A DNA stretch of 42,573 bases, taken from positions 1 to 42,573 of the forward strand of contig CAMVAI010000021.1 in the NCBI GenBank assembly GCA_947165435.1, read 5' to 3'. The number at the start of each line of letters is the position of its first letter. The stretch's first letter is position 1. The stretch comes from an uncultured Prevotella sp. (GTDB lineage Bacteria; Bacteroidota; Bacteroidia; Bacteroidales; Bacteroidaceae). Shown in pieces: positions 15,329 to 22,355 of the stretch. Below the pieces are notes generated by a model. The model was not told the DNA's origin, did no database searches, and was given only the letters and a program-made list of their open reading frames with translations. A program made the position numbers and the translations under genes.

Positions 15329-15756
15329 GCCTGCTTCCCCATTTGCCGCAGGGCCTCCACCGCCAGTCGGTACGAGTCGAGTCCAAAGCCGCAGATGACG
15401 CCCTTGCACGCCGGCGAGATATACGAGTGGTGGCGGAACTCCTCGCGCTGGTGTACATTAGATATATGCACCTCTACGACCGGGCTCTTCAGCGAGCGGA
15501 TGCAGTCGTGCAGTGCCACGCTGGTGTGGGTATAGGCACCGGCATTGAGCACGATGCCGTCGCACGCGAAGCCCACCTCCTGCATCTTGTTGATCAGCTC
15601 GCCCTCGACATTGCTCTGGTAGTAGGCTATCTCGATGTCAGGGTACTGTGCCTGCAGCTGCGGCAGATACTGCTCGAACGACGACGAGCCGTAGATGCCG
15701 GGCTCGCGGATGCCCAACAGGTTGAGGTTGGGCCCATTGATAATCTGAATTTTCAT
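15325..15756 (-). CDS. aroQ: 3-dehydroquinate dehydratase, type II
   Basis: The 143-residue protein carries the type II dehydroquinase signatures: INGPNLNLLGIREP at the N-terminus (with the active-site Tyr following in IYGS), QSNVEGELIN, LNAGAYTHTSVAL, and VEVHISNVHQREEFRHHSY. It catalyses the third step of the shikimate pathway, 3-dehydroquinate to 3-dehydroshikimate, as a dodecamer. Full family length. A Bacteroidetes promoter lies upstream, so it is probably the first gene of an aroQ-methyltransferase pair. Confidence 0.97.
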   Translation of the reverse strand: MKIQIINGPNLNLLGIREPGIYGSSSFEQYLPQLQAQYPDIEIAYYQSNVEGELINKMQEVGFACDGIVLNAGAYTHTSVALHDCIRSLKSPVVEVHISNVHQREEFRHHSYISPACKGVICGFGLDSYRLAVEALRQMGKQA

Positions 15757-15778
15757 GTTGCTTTGCGTTGTTCGGGCG

Positions 15779-15812
15779 CAAAGTTACGCTTTTTTTTCGG
15801 TATATCGGCAAA
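15779..15812 (-). promoter_or_regulatory. Putative promoter of aroQ
   Basis: On the minus strand TAACTTTG (15786-15779) matches the -7 consensus. TTTG (15812-15809) is a candidate -33, but with a 22-nt spacer, slightly long. The leader before aroQ is about 20 nt. Confidence 0.55.
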
Positions 15813-15826
15813 ACATCACGTTTTTT

Positions 15827-15910
15827 CACATGATTTAGAACGGGCTTCACATGATTCAGAACGAGCTTCACATGATTTAGAACGAGTTTCACATGATTTA
15901 GAACGAGCGT
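15827..15910 (-). repeat. Four-copy 21-bp tandem repeat at the 3' end of the ATPase gene
   Basis: Copies start at 15827, 15848, 15869 and 15890. The unit reads CACATGATTTAGAACGAGC plus two bases and differs by only a few changes between copies. The copy nearest the ATPase gene contains that gene's last codons and stop, so the array looks like repeated duplication of the gene's tail. Confidence 0.92.
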
Positions 15911-17022
15911 TTGAACCACCGCTCAAACAACGGGTCGGCAATCGAGCAGCTGCCGTCGTCGGCTATCTCTATGATTTCGCGTTCTACGAGTGCCTTCTTC
16001 AGCTTGGCCAGGTTCGACTTCGTGCCCAGGTCGAAGCGGCTCGTCACCTCCTTGGAGCCAAAGTCCCTACGGTAGCCCTGGCAGATGGCACGTACCAGAT
16101 TGAGCTGATACGACGTAAGAGTGGCCGTCTGCTCCACGAAGAGCGACACGCTCTGTGCCATCGTGGCCTCGAAGCCGTCGCTGACATCCTTTGCCGTCAC
16201 CGTGCTGCCGGAAATGGCAAACACGTTCCATGCCAGCTGTTGCACGTAGGAAGAATAGTTATCGACGGCCATGCAGATGTCTTGTGCCAGCTCGGCCGAT
16301 ATGACCTTCCCCGAGTCGGCAAAACGGCCGACGATGAACGGCACCCATTTCTCGGTGGGTATGCGCTTCACGAAAAACATGTCGCCAAACTGGTAGAAAG
16401 GCATGTTGCGGCTTTGGAATAGATTGGCCATCATGTGCTGCTTGCTGCCAAAGAGGCAGTAGCTGGTGTGCTGGTGGTGCTGCCAGACACTGCGCAGTGT
16501 CTTCTGGACGGTCATCGTGTCAGGCATCTCGCCTATCTGCTGAAATTCGTCAATACACACCACGATGTCTATGCCCCGCTTGGCGGCGATACGCTCCGGC
16601 AGGTTCAGAATCTCCTCGGGCGTGTTCGATGCCGGATTAATGCCTAGTGCCAAAGCAAACTCGGTGTTGGGGTCGGGGCTGTATATCACCTTCGGCACAA
16701 TGCTCACGATGAACTCTTTGGCCGTTTCCACCATCTTGTCAACCTTGGTGGCCGTGGCCTGGATGACGGCGGTGGCGAACTTCTCGTAGAACTCGTACTC
16801 GGTTCTGCAGCGATAGATGTCCATATACACCACTTTTATGCTGTCGCTATTCACAAGCCCCATCACTTTTTTCACCAGCGATGTCTTGCCCATCCGGCGG
16901 GGAGAAATGAGAATAGAGTTGACCCCGTTCTCGAAGTTCAACTTCAGCCGCTTCGTTTCCAGTTCCCTGTCAGTGAAGTAAGTGCCCTCAACAGACATTC
17001 CATACATAAAAGGCTTACCCAT
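15898..17022 (-). CDS. AAA ATPase of the archaeal-ATPase (PF01637-like) family
   Basis: The 374-residue protein has Walker A SPRRMGKTS (40-48) and Walker B IVVCIDEFQQI (about 160), with the GSKQHMMANLF sensor-like region typical of the archaeal-ATPase/MNS group of STAND-like NTPases. The C-terminal third looks like a winged-helix region (LVRAICQGYRRDFGSKEVTSRFDLGTKSNLAKLKKALVEREII). Proteins of this family are abundant in Bacteroidetes and archaea but their function is not settled; roles in DNA or membrane-linked processes and in defence have been suggested. It is transcribed alone from a promoter flanked by conspicuous palindromes. The stop codon sits in the first copy of a tandem repeat. 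Confidence 0.85.
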   Translation of the reverse strand: MGKPFMYGMSVEGTYFTDRELETKRLKLNFENGVNSILISPRRMGKTSLVKKVMGLVNSDSIKVVYMDIYRCRTEYEFYEKFATAVIQATATKVDKMVETAKEFIVSIVPKVIYSPDPNTEFALALGINPASNTPEEILNLPERIAAKRGIDIVVCIDEFQQIGEMPDTMTVQKTLRSVWQHHQHTSYCLFGSKQHMMANLFQSRNMPFYQFGDMFFVKRIPTEKWVPFIVGRFADSGKVISAELAQDICMAVDNYSSYVQQLAWNVFAISGSTVTAKDVSDGFEATMAQSVSLFVEQTATLTSYQLNLVRAICQGYRRDFGSKEVTSRFDLGTKSNLAKLKKALVEREIIEIADDGSCSIADPLFERWFKRSF

Positions 17023-17050
17023 ATATCTTACCGTTTAAGAGTTGACGATG

Positions 17051-17082
17051 CAAAGATAGCAATCTTTTGCAAGGTTCACAAA
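17051..17082 (-). promoter_or_regulatory. Bacteroidetes-type promoter of the AAA ATPase gene
   Basis: On the minus strand -33 TTTG (17082-17079), a 20-nt spacer, and -7 TATCTTTG (17058-17051) match the consensus. The leader is about 25 nt. A GGTTCA half-site (17073-17078) lies in the spacer. Confidence 0.7.
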
Positions 17083-17087
17083 CAAGT

Positions 17088-17197
17088 GGTTCACCAATCG
17101 GTGAACTTTATATATCTTTAACTAAACGACTGATATTATGACTCGTATTCTCTATCATTATTGGTTCACCAATTGGTGGTCCACCAATCGGTGAACC
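17088..17197. promoter_or_regulatory. Array of GTTCACC/GGTGAAC palindromes (candidate operators)
   Basis: Site 1 (17089-17106) is GTTCACC-AATC-GGTGAAC, with perfect 7-bp arms, starting 6 bp upstream of the ATPase -33 box. Site 2 (17163-17197) is a 35-bp palindrome with outer arms GGTTCACC/GGTGAACC and an inner TTGGTGG-TCCACCAA. No convincing gene lies between or around them (17107-17333 shows only short shadow frames). They look like binding sites for a dimeric regulator of the ATPase gene. Confidence 0.65.
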
Positions 17198-17333
17198 AAG
17201 CGAAAGAGGCTTATACAGATCCAACAAATCCAAATTTGTCGCCGTCTTTAGCATACCCATCAGGTCTGGCTCTTTACTCGCTCTGGCGCACACCTTATCT
17301 TACCGGCACAAATGGAAAAAACACGAAGTATTC

Positions 17334-17364
17334 TTTGAGATTTGAGGAAATAGTCGTATCTTTG
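17334..17364 (+). promoter_or_regulatory. Bacteroidetes-type promoter of the PIN module
   Basis: TTTG (17334-17337), a 19-nt spacer, and TATCTTTG (17357-17364) match the consensus exactly. The leader to ATG 17393 is about 24 nt. Confidence 0.75.
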
Positions 17365-17392
17365 CAGCAGAGAAACGTAAAACGGCACAATT

Positions 17393-17641
17393 ATGGAAGC
17401 AAACATACAACTTAGAGGAGCCCTGAACGATGCACAAATGAGCGTGCTGCGGTTGCTGGGACAAATGAAGACCGTTGAGGAAGTGAAAGAACTCCACAAG
17501 GTCATCAGCGACTACTACGCCCGTAAGATAGACGAAGCCATGGACCAACTTTGGGATAGCGGTGAGTGGAGCCAGGAACGCATCAATCAAACCCTAAAAG
17601 AGGACGTACACGCTAACCGACAGCCGCAATATGCAGAATGA
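17393..17641 (+). CDS. Small helical protein, probable antitoxin of the PIN module
   Basis: The 82-residue protein is mainly helical by composition, with hydrophobic heptad-like spacing in its first half and an acidic/polar C-terminal tail. It has no DNA-binding motif that I recognise. Its gene overlaps the downstream PIN-domain gene by 11 nt, the usual layout for an antitoxin translated just before its toxin. Similar small proteins, rather than a classic AbrB or ribbon-helix-helix antitoxin, often precede COG1569 PIN genes in Bacteroidetes. The antitoxin role is inferred from position and size. Confidence 0.7.
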   Translation: MEANIQLRGALNDAQMSVLRLLGQMKTVEEVKELHKVISDYYARKIDEAMDQLWDSGEWSQERINQTLKEDVHANRQPQYAE

Positions 17642-18047
17642 CCGCGTGGTGCTCGACACCAACAGCCTGCTTGTCTCGCTGTCTAGACGCGGCTCGGCCT
17701 ATCCCGTGTGGAAAGGTTTCCAGGAAGGCCTCTATACGCTCTGCGTCACTACGGAGATTCTGGAAGAGTACGAAGAGGTGATAGCCCGGAATACGAGGCC
17801 CGATGTTGCCCGCAACGTGATAGACTTCATCATGCAGCAAGACAATGTAGAACTCATCGACCCATACTTCCACATGGGACTCATCACCGACGACCCCGAC
17901 GACAACAAGTTTGTGGACTGCGCCTTCACGGCAAATGCCACCTACATTGTGTCAGACGATTCGCACTACGACGTGCTCCGCAACATCCCCTTCCCCGAGA
18001 TATTGGTTCTGAAACTCCAGACCTTTATCGAGAAGCTGAAGCAATAG
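17631..18047 (+). CDS. PIN-domain putative toxin (COG1569 type)
   Basis: The 138-residue protein is a PIN nuclease: VVLDTNSLL with Asp9, an acidic EILEEYEE helix, DPDDNKFVDCA with the central Asp cluster, and YIVSDDSHYDVL at the C-terminal acid position. These acidic residues bind Mg/Mn in PIN RNases. The layout matches the putative toxin-antitoxin system toxin component of the COG1569 family. All expected acidic residues appear present. The RNA target is unknown. It follows and overlaps the small partner gene. Confidence 0.85.
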   Translation: MQNDRVVLDTNSLLVSLSRRGSAYPVWKGFQEGLYTLCVTTEILEEYEEVIARNTRPDVARNVIDFIMQQDNVELIDPYFHMGLITDDPDDNKFVDCAFTANATYIVSDDSHYDVLRNIPFPEILVLKLQTFIEKLKQ

Positions 18048-18280
18048 CCCCCTCAAAAAAATCAGTTCAATCTTCATTATTTGTCGGTTTAGTTCTGCAA
18101 TCATCAGCATATTTATAGGTTCCTACGCAAAGGTACGATTTTTTCCAGAAATCGAAAGCTTTTCCTGATTTTTGCCACAGAAGCATCATTTTTCGAACTG
18201 TTGGCTACGAAATCTGCCCTCAGTGCCAGAGATGCTGCAAGAAAAGAACACGTGTAGGACACCAATAAAAAAAATTTTTT

Positions 18281-18752
18281 TCCTGTTTTTGCTGCCACTC
18301 TGCCACCAACACCGCAGAAACCCTTTGTACAAAGGGGAAGCAGAGGTGGTGGCAGATGGTGGGAGAGTGGCAGCAAAGCCCAAACAGCCCCACCCCCAAC
18401 CCCTCCCCGATAGGGAGGGGAGCGGCTGCGCACAGGGGGTGACAGCAGTGAGTGTGCTGCCATGCAGGGAGATGCCGTTTTCTACGCTGGAAAACGGCGT
18501 TTTCTCCGCAAGAAAACGCTGTTTTCACTGTGGTGAACGCGTTTGGGGAATCGTTTGATGTCACTAATCCTGCCATCACCTCCCTGTGCGCAGCCGCTCC
18601 CCTCCCTATCGGGGAGGGGCTGGGGGTGGGGCTGGTTGGTTGTGGGGTTGTGGGGGCTTTGCTGCCACCTGCCACCTTGCTGCCACCACCCGCATGCGTC
18701 TGAAACACAGGGATTTCGGAAGGTTGGTGGCAGAGTGGCAGCAATTTTTGCA
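18281..18752. repeat. Large imperfect palindromic element in a gene-free region
   Basis: No gene is supported at 18048-18931. This stretch is an imperfect palindrome centred near 18517. Outer arms 18291-18310 and 18723-18742 are exact 20-bp complements. Intermediate arms 18345-18380 and 18655-18690 are similar but imperfect. Inner arms 18386-18437 and 18582-18633 are 52 nt with 51 matches and very G/C-rich (runs such as GGGGAGGGG, CTGGGGGTGGGG). The central loop holds three small hairpins with GTTTTC/GAAAAC arms (18474-18538). The order of arms is mirrored throughout. It resembles a MITE-like or highly structured RNA element; no transposase is present. Confidence 0.8.
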
Positions 18753-18866
18753 AAAAATTAAAAAATATATGACTGGACTCTCCCCTTTTTCTTTCAACCA
18801 TGGATTACATGGATTACACAGATGATGCCTGCGGGGGGACGGCACTTGCCACACATGAAACCAACA

Positions 18867-18902
18867 TTCGCCCGAGACAGTCTGACGACTGCCCCGGGCG
18901 AA
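18867..18902 (-). terminator. Hairpin at the end of the PUL operon
   Basis: An outer stem TTCGCCCG (18867-18874) with CGGGCGAA (18895-18902) and an inner stem CAGTC/GACTG (18878-18890 region) lie about 30 nt past the stop of the DUF4960 gene on the minus strand. The T-run after the stem is weak, so it may protect the 3' end of the mRNA rather than terminate alone. Confidence 0.55.
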
Positions 18903-18931
18903 ACAAAACTACTAACCGCTATGACTATGCG

Positions 18932-20479
18932 TTAACGCGTCTTCAGATACTCGATGGCGTTCGTGGCCATCTTCAGGATGTTGCCCTGATAGGGATTGTT
19001 CTTCGGGTTGGCGCTCTTGTCGGGCGTGCCGTCGAGATTCTTCATCGAGAACTCGCAGCCGCCGTTGCCGATGCAGAGGATGGTGCCCTGGAACTCGGTG
19101 TTGCCGGGCCGAGCCTCCCAGATGTTGAGCTGGCTGACGAAGTCAATCTGGCTGTCCCACGTGCCGAGCGGATAGATGCCATAGACCTCGGTGAGCAGGC
19201 GGTAGCACTCCTCGTCCTGGTTCTCCTTGCCGGTGAGCACAGCGGGAATGTTGAAGAAGAGGCAGTTGTGGTCTTCCGTCCAGCCGGCACCCTTGACGGG
19301 GATGAGCTTGCAGCGGTCGCCAGCCTCGGCACCGATGCCGTTGTAGAGCGGATGGCTGGTGAAATCGATGCTGAACTTGCCGCCGGGGTTCAGGCCCACG
19401 CCCATGCGCCAGGTGTCGTTGTTGATGCCGCCGGCACCGGCACCGATGGTGTGGTCGTTGCCGCGCAGCATGCTGGTCTCCAGTCGGCCTAAGGTGCCTA
19501 CATATACGGTGGCATGGCTCCAGAGCAGCAGGCTGCCGCCGTCCTTATACCACTGCTTGATGTACGGGGTGGCACTTACCACGTCGGCGGGCATGGTCCA
19601 TACGGCCTCTTCGTCAACACCCTCCAGGTCGCGCAGCCACCAGAGCACGCGATACTTCTGCAGCTTCTCCTGGCTGTCGATGGTGCTGAACGGCAGGAAG
19701 TCGGCATCGGGATGCTGCTTGTGCAGCCACAGCCATGCCGAGGCCTCGTCGTCGTCGCCCTTCTGTACCAGTTCCTCGGGGGTGGCATAGACGCTGAGGA
19801 AGCCCACAGCCGTGCGGCCTACCTTCACCGAGCCGCTCACGGGCAGTGCCTTGCCCTCGGCGTTGGCGGCCACGAGGGTGAAGTTCCACACCTCGTCCTT
19901 GCCGCAACCGGACACGGCATACTCGGTAGCCTTGCCGTCGATGGTCTCCTCGACGGTGCGCTCGCCGTTGGTGGCGGTAATGATGATGCTCGTGGCGTCG
20001 GCCACCGGCTGCCACGTAGCCTTGGCGCTGAACGACGTGCCGTTATCGACCGACTCCATCTTCAGGTCCTTGACGGGATAGGCGCCCGGACGCGTGTAGG
20101 TGAAGATGGTGCCCTGCGACGTGGCGGAGCCGTCGAGGCTGGCCAGCTTGAGCACGAACTCGTAAGGCTCGTGGGTAGGCATGTTGGCTATCGTGAGCTT
20201 GTTGGAGGGACAGGGCACCAGGCCCTGCTGCTGCATGCCGCTCTTATAGATGGCCACCTGCATGACGGTGCCTGCGGGCACCTGTGGCCACGACAGCTCG
20301 TAGTCGTAGCCGCTGGCTCCGCCCACGGTGCCGCGTATGGTCGTGAGGTCGGGGGTGGGCAGTTGCATGGGTGCCGAACCGGGCAGGTCTTTCTCCTGAC
20401 AGGCAGCAAGAACAATCACCATGAGGCAATAGCCGAGAAGCGTTATTGCATGGCGTATCTGTTGCATATTCTTTTTCAT
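18932..20479 (-). CDS. DUF4960-type lipoprotein, putative surface glycan-binding protein
   Basis: The 515-residue lipoprotein has a signal ending LAAC (Cys27), followed by Q-E-K-D. Two fibronectin-like/beta-sandwich segments (about 40-220) precede a C-terminal alpha/beta region (about 230-510: VGFLSVYATPEEL, WWLRDLEG, GGSLLLWSHATVYVG, LPLG-type strands) resembling DUF4960. It takes the SusE/F position after SusC and SusD, so it should bind the glycan at the cell surface. DUF4960 proteins are often found in fructan/levan loci, as I recall, so a fructan substrate is possible but unproven. The start is preceded by a 20-nt element also found before susD. Confidence 0.75.
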   Translation of the reverse strand: MKKNMQQIRHAITLLGYCLMVIVLAACQEKDLPGSAPMQLPTPDLTTIRGTVGGASGYDYELSWPQVPAGTVMQVAIYKSGMQQQGLVPCPSNKLTIANMPTHEPYEFVLKLASLDGSATSQGTIFTYTRPGAYPVKDLKMESVDNGTSFSAKATWQPVADATSIIITATNGERTVEETIDGKATEYAVSGCGKDEVWNFTLVAANAEGKALPVSGSVKVGRTAVGFLSVYATPEELVQKGDDDEASAWLWLHKQHPDADFLPFSTIDSQEKLQKYRVLWWLRDLEGVDEEAVWTMPADVVSATPYIKQWYKDGGSLLLWSHATVYVGTLGRLETSMLRGNDHTIGAGAGGINNDTWRMGVGLNPGGKFSIDFTSHPLYNGIGAEAGDRCKLIPVKGAGWTEDHNCLFFNIPAVLTGKENQDEECYRLLTEVYGIYPLGTWDSQIDFVSQLNIWEARPGNTEFQGTILCIGNGGCEFSMKNLDGTPDKSANPKNNPYQGNILKMATNAIEYLKTR

Positions 20480-20490
20480 AATGCTATTTT

Positions 20491-20510
20491 ATGTTTATTG
20501 TTTCACGTTT
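20491..20510 (-). promoter_or_regulatory. Conserved intercistronic leader element before the DUF4960 gene
   Basis: A 20-nt box (minus strand AAACGTGAAACAATAAACAT) ends 11 nt before the ATG at 20479. A copy with one change lies at exactly the same distance before susD. It is A-rich and could be a translation enhancer or mRNA processing site. Confidence 0.55.
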
Positions 20511-20522
20511 GTTGTTATCGTA

Positions 20523-22310
20523 TCAATAGCCACGGTTCTGATGATAGAGACCCTGCACATAGTTCATCTGGTTGTTGGCGATGGGGAAATACTCGTTCTT
20601 GTTCGACGTGAAGAAGGCGTCCTTATAGTACTGGGCGTAGGTCTGGCCGTTGTACTCGTCGTTCTTCTCGGAAGCGAAGTAGGCATTCAGCGTGCTCGAC
20701 AGCAGGCCCCAGCGGCGCAGGTCGAAGAAGCGGTGACCCTCCATGGCCAGCTCCAGGCGGCGCTCCCAGCGCAGGGCCTTGCGGGCGTCGTCTTTCGAGG
20801 CGAAGGCGGGATAGGTGTCGATGTCGCACTGGTCTTGTGCATACTCGATGAGCGAGGTGGCACTGATGTCCTTCTTGGCGCGCGTGCGGATGTCGTTGAT
20901 AATCTGCAGGGCTTCGCCGTTCCAGTCGCCGCTCTCGATGAGTGCCTCGGCACGCATGAGCATCACGTCGGTATAGCGCAGCACGTAGTCGTTCTGGCCG
21001 AAGGCCTGCCAGGGGTTGTCGTAGAACTCGCCCTTCGAGCGCTGCGGAATCTCCTTCATCGAGCAGTAGTAGCCGTAGGTGCCGGGGGTGCGGCTGTTGG
21101 TGGTGTTCAGCGTGTACTGCTTCTCGTATTTATAGGGATAGCCGGGCATGCCGACGGTGTGGAACAGGCGCGGGTCGTACTTGTAGGCCAGCGTGGCACC
21201 GGCCTCGACGATGGCGTTGTGGTCGGCATCGAAGTCGTCCATAGGCAGACCGTTGCGGGTCTTGAAGGCGTTCACCAGGTTCTGCGAGGGCTTGTGGAAG
21301 TCCCAGCCGCAGGTCCATATCTTCTGCATCCTGCCGTTGATTTCCACCTCGCCCCACACGCCGTTCAGCATGTTCGACCAGTTGGCGCGGCCGAAGGTGG
21401 TGCCGTCGTCCGACTTGTTGGAGTGCTGCACGGCAAAGATGCTCTCCTTCGAGTTGGCATAGTCTTGCAGGAAGATGTGTCCGTAGGTGTCGAGATAGCC
21501 GTAGTTGGAGTTCTTCACCACCTGGGTGTACTCCAGCACCTTCTGTATCTTCTGCTGGTCAACGTGGTCATAGCCGGTGGTGGGCTCGTAGCCGTCGCCG
21601 TAGGCCCAGTTGAGATAGCACTTGGCCAGATAGGCGGCAGCAGCCACCTTGTGGGCACGGCCGGAGTGCAGCTCGCCGGCCTCGTCGGGCTCGATGTCGG
21701 CCAGATGCTGATAGGCAAACTGGAAGTCGTCGATGATGTGCTGCATGATGGCGTCGTGCGAGCTCTGCGGCGTTGACTCGACGGTGGCATTGTCCATACC
21801 CTCGGTGATGAAGGGCACCTCGTACCACATCTGCTGCAGCTTGTAGTAGAAGTGGGCACGCAGGAAGCGCACCTCGGCCTTATACTGCGTGATGGCGGGG
21901 GTCTCCGTGACGGCGTTCAGGCCCTCCAGGGCACGGTTGCAGCGCGAGATGGCCAGATAGAGGCGGTACCACAGCTCGTCGAACTCGCCGCGGTCGGGCT
22001 GCAGGGTAGAGAAAATCTCCATGGGGTGATAGCCGGTGTCGTTCTCGCCGGAGCCGCCCTTCAGGCAGTCGTCGGCACTCATGTCGCCATAGGGCCAGAG
22101 GTTGAAGGGATAGGAGTACCAGTCGTTGCCCAGCATGGCGTAGGCGGCGGTGACCAGCTTCTCGGGTTTGGAGAAGGCGGTCTCCTCGTCGAGCTTGCCC
22201 TGCGGCTTCACGTCGTCAACAGAGCAGGAGGTGGCAAAGCCTAAGACCAATAAACCACAACCAATGAGTGTTAATCTATTGGCGATTTCTTTTATCGATA
22301 ATTTCTTCAT
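20523..22310 (-). CDS. RagB/SusD family nutrient-uptake lipoprotein
   Basis: The 595-residue lipoprotein has a signal ending ATSC (Cys29) followed by S-V-D-D, an acidic surface-export pattern. The sequence has the SusD layout: an N-terminal helical region with ITQYKAEVRFLRAHFYYKLQQMW, the YPF/NLWPYG segment, then a C-terminal part with EALIESGDWNGEALQIINDIRTRAKK and ALRWERRLELAMEGHRFFDLRRWG, the strongest family mark. SusD caps SusC and binds the oligosaccharide. The ATG at 22310 is preferred; a reading frame extending to 22322 begins with ATT. It lies between susC (46 nt) and the DUF4960 gene (43 nt) in one operon. Confidence 0.95.
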   Translation of the reverse strand: MKKLSIKEIANRLTLIGCGLLVLGFATSCSVDDVKPQGKLDEETAFSKPEKLVTAAYAMLGNDWYSYPFNLWPYGDMSADDCLKGGSGENDTGYHPMEIFSTLQPDRGEFDELWYRLYLAISRCNRALEGLNAVTETPAITQYKAEVRFLRAHFYYKLQQMWYEVPFITEGMDNATVESTPQSSHDAIMQHIIDDFQFAYQHLADIEPDEAGELHSGRAHKVAAAAYLAKCYLNWAYGDGYEPTTGYDHVDQQKIQKVLEYTQVVKNSNYGYLDTYGHIFLQDYANSKESIFAVQHSNKSDDGTTFGRANWSNMLNGVWGEVEINGRMQKIWTCGWDFHKPSQNLVNAFKTRNGLPMDDFDADHNAIVEAGATLAYKYDPRLFHTVGMPGYPYKYEKQYTLNTTNSRTPGTYGYYCSMKEIPQRSKGEFYDNPWQAFGQNDYVLRYTDVMLMRAEALIESGDWNGEALQIINDIRTRAKKDISATSLIEYAQDQCDIDTYPAFASKDDARKALRWERRLELAMEGHRFFDLRRWGLLSSTLNAYFASEKNDEYNGQTYAQYYKDAFFTSNKNEYFPIANNQMNYVQGLYHQNRGY

Positions 22311-22321
22311 AGTCTCAATCA

Positions 22322-22341
22322 ATGTTTACTGTTTCACGTTT
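22322..22341 (-). promoter_or_regulatory. Conserved intercistronic leader element before susD
   Basis: Second copy of the 20-nt box (minus strand AAACGTGAAACAGTAAACAT), 19 of 20 identical to the copy at 20491-20510 and also ending 11 nt before the ATG. The susC leader has no copy. Confidence 0.55.
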
Positions 22342-22355
22342 TCTTGTTTATTGGT

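Noticed and set aside
15827..15910. Possible CRISPR array
   Set aside because: The four units are directly adjacent with no unique spacers, so it is a tandem repeat.
17108..17293. A 61-codon minus-strand frame between the palindromes
   Set aside because: Its coding potential comes from palindromic repeats; it has no homology-like motif or promoter.
18220..18801. Several 60-190 codon frames across the palindromic element
   Set aside because: They are Pro/Leu/Gly-rich translations of the G/C-rich arms, occur on both strands, and have no promoter or domain.
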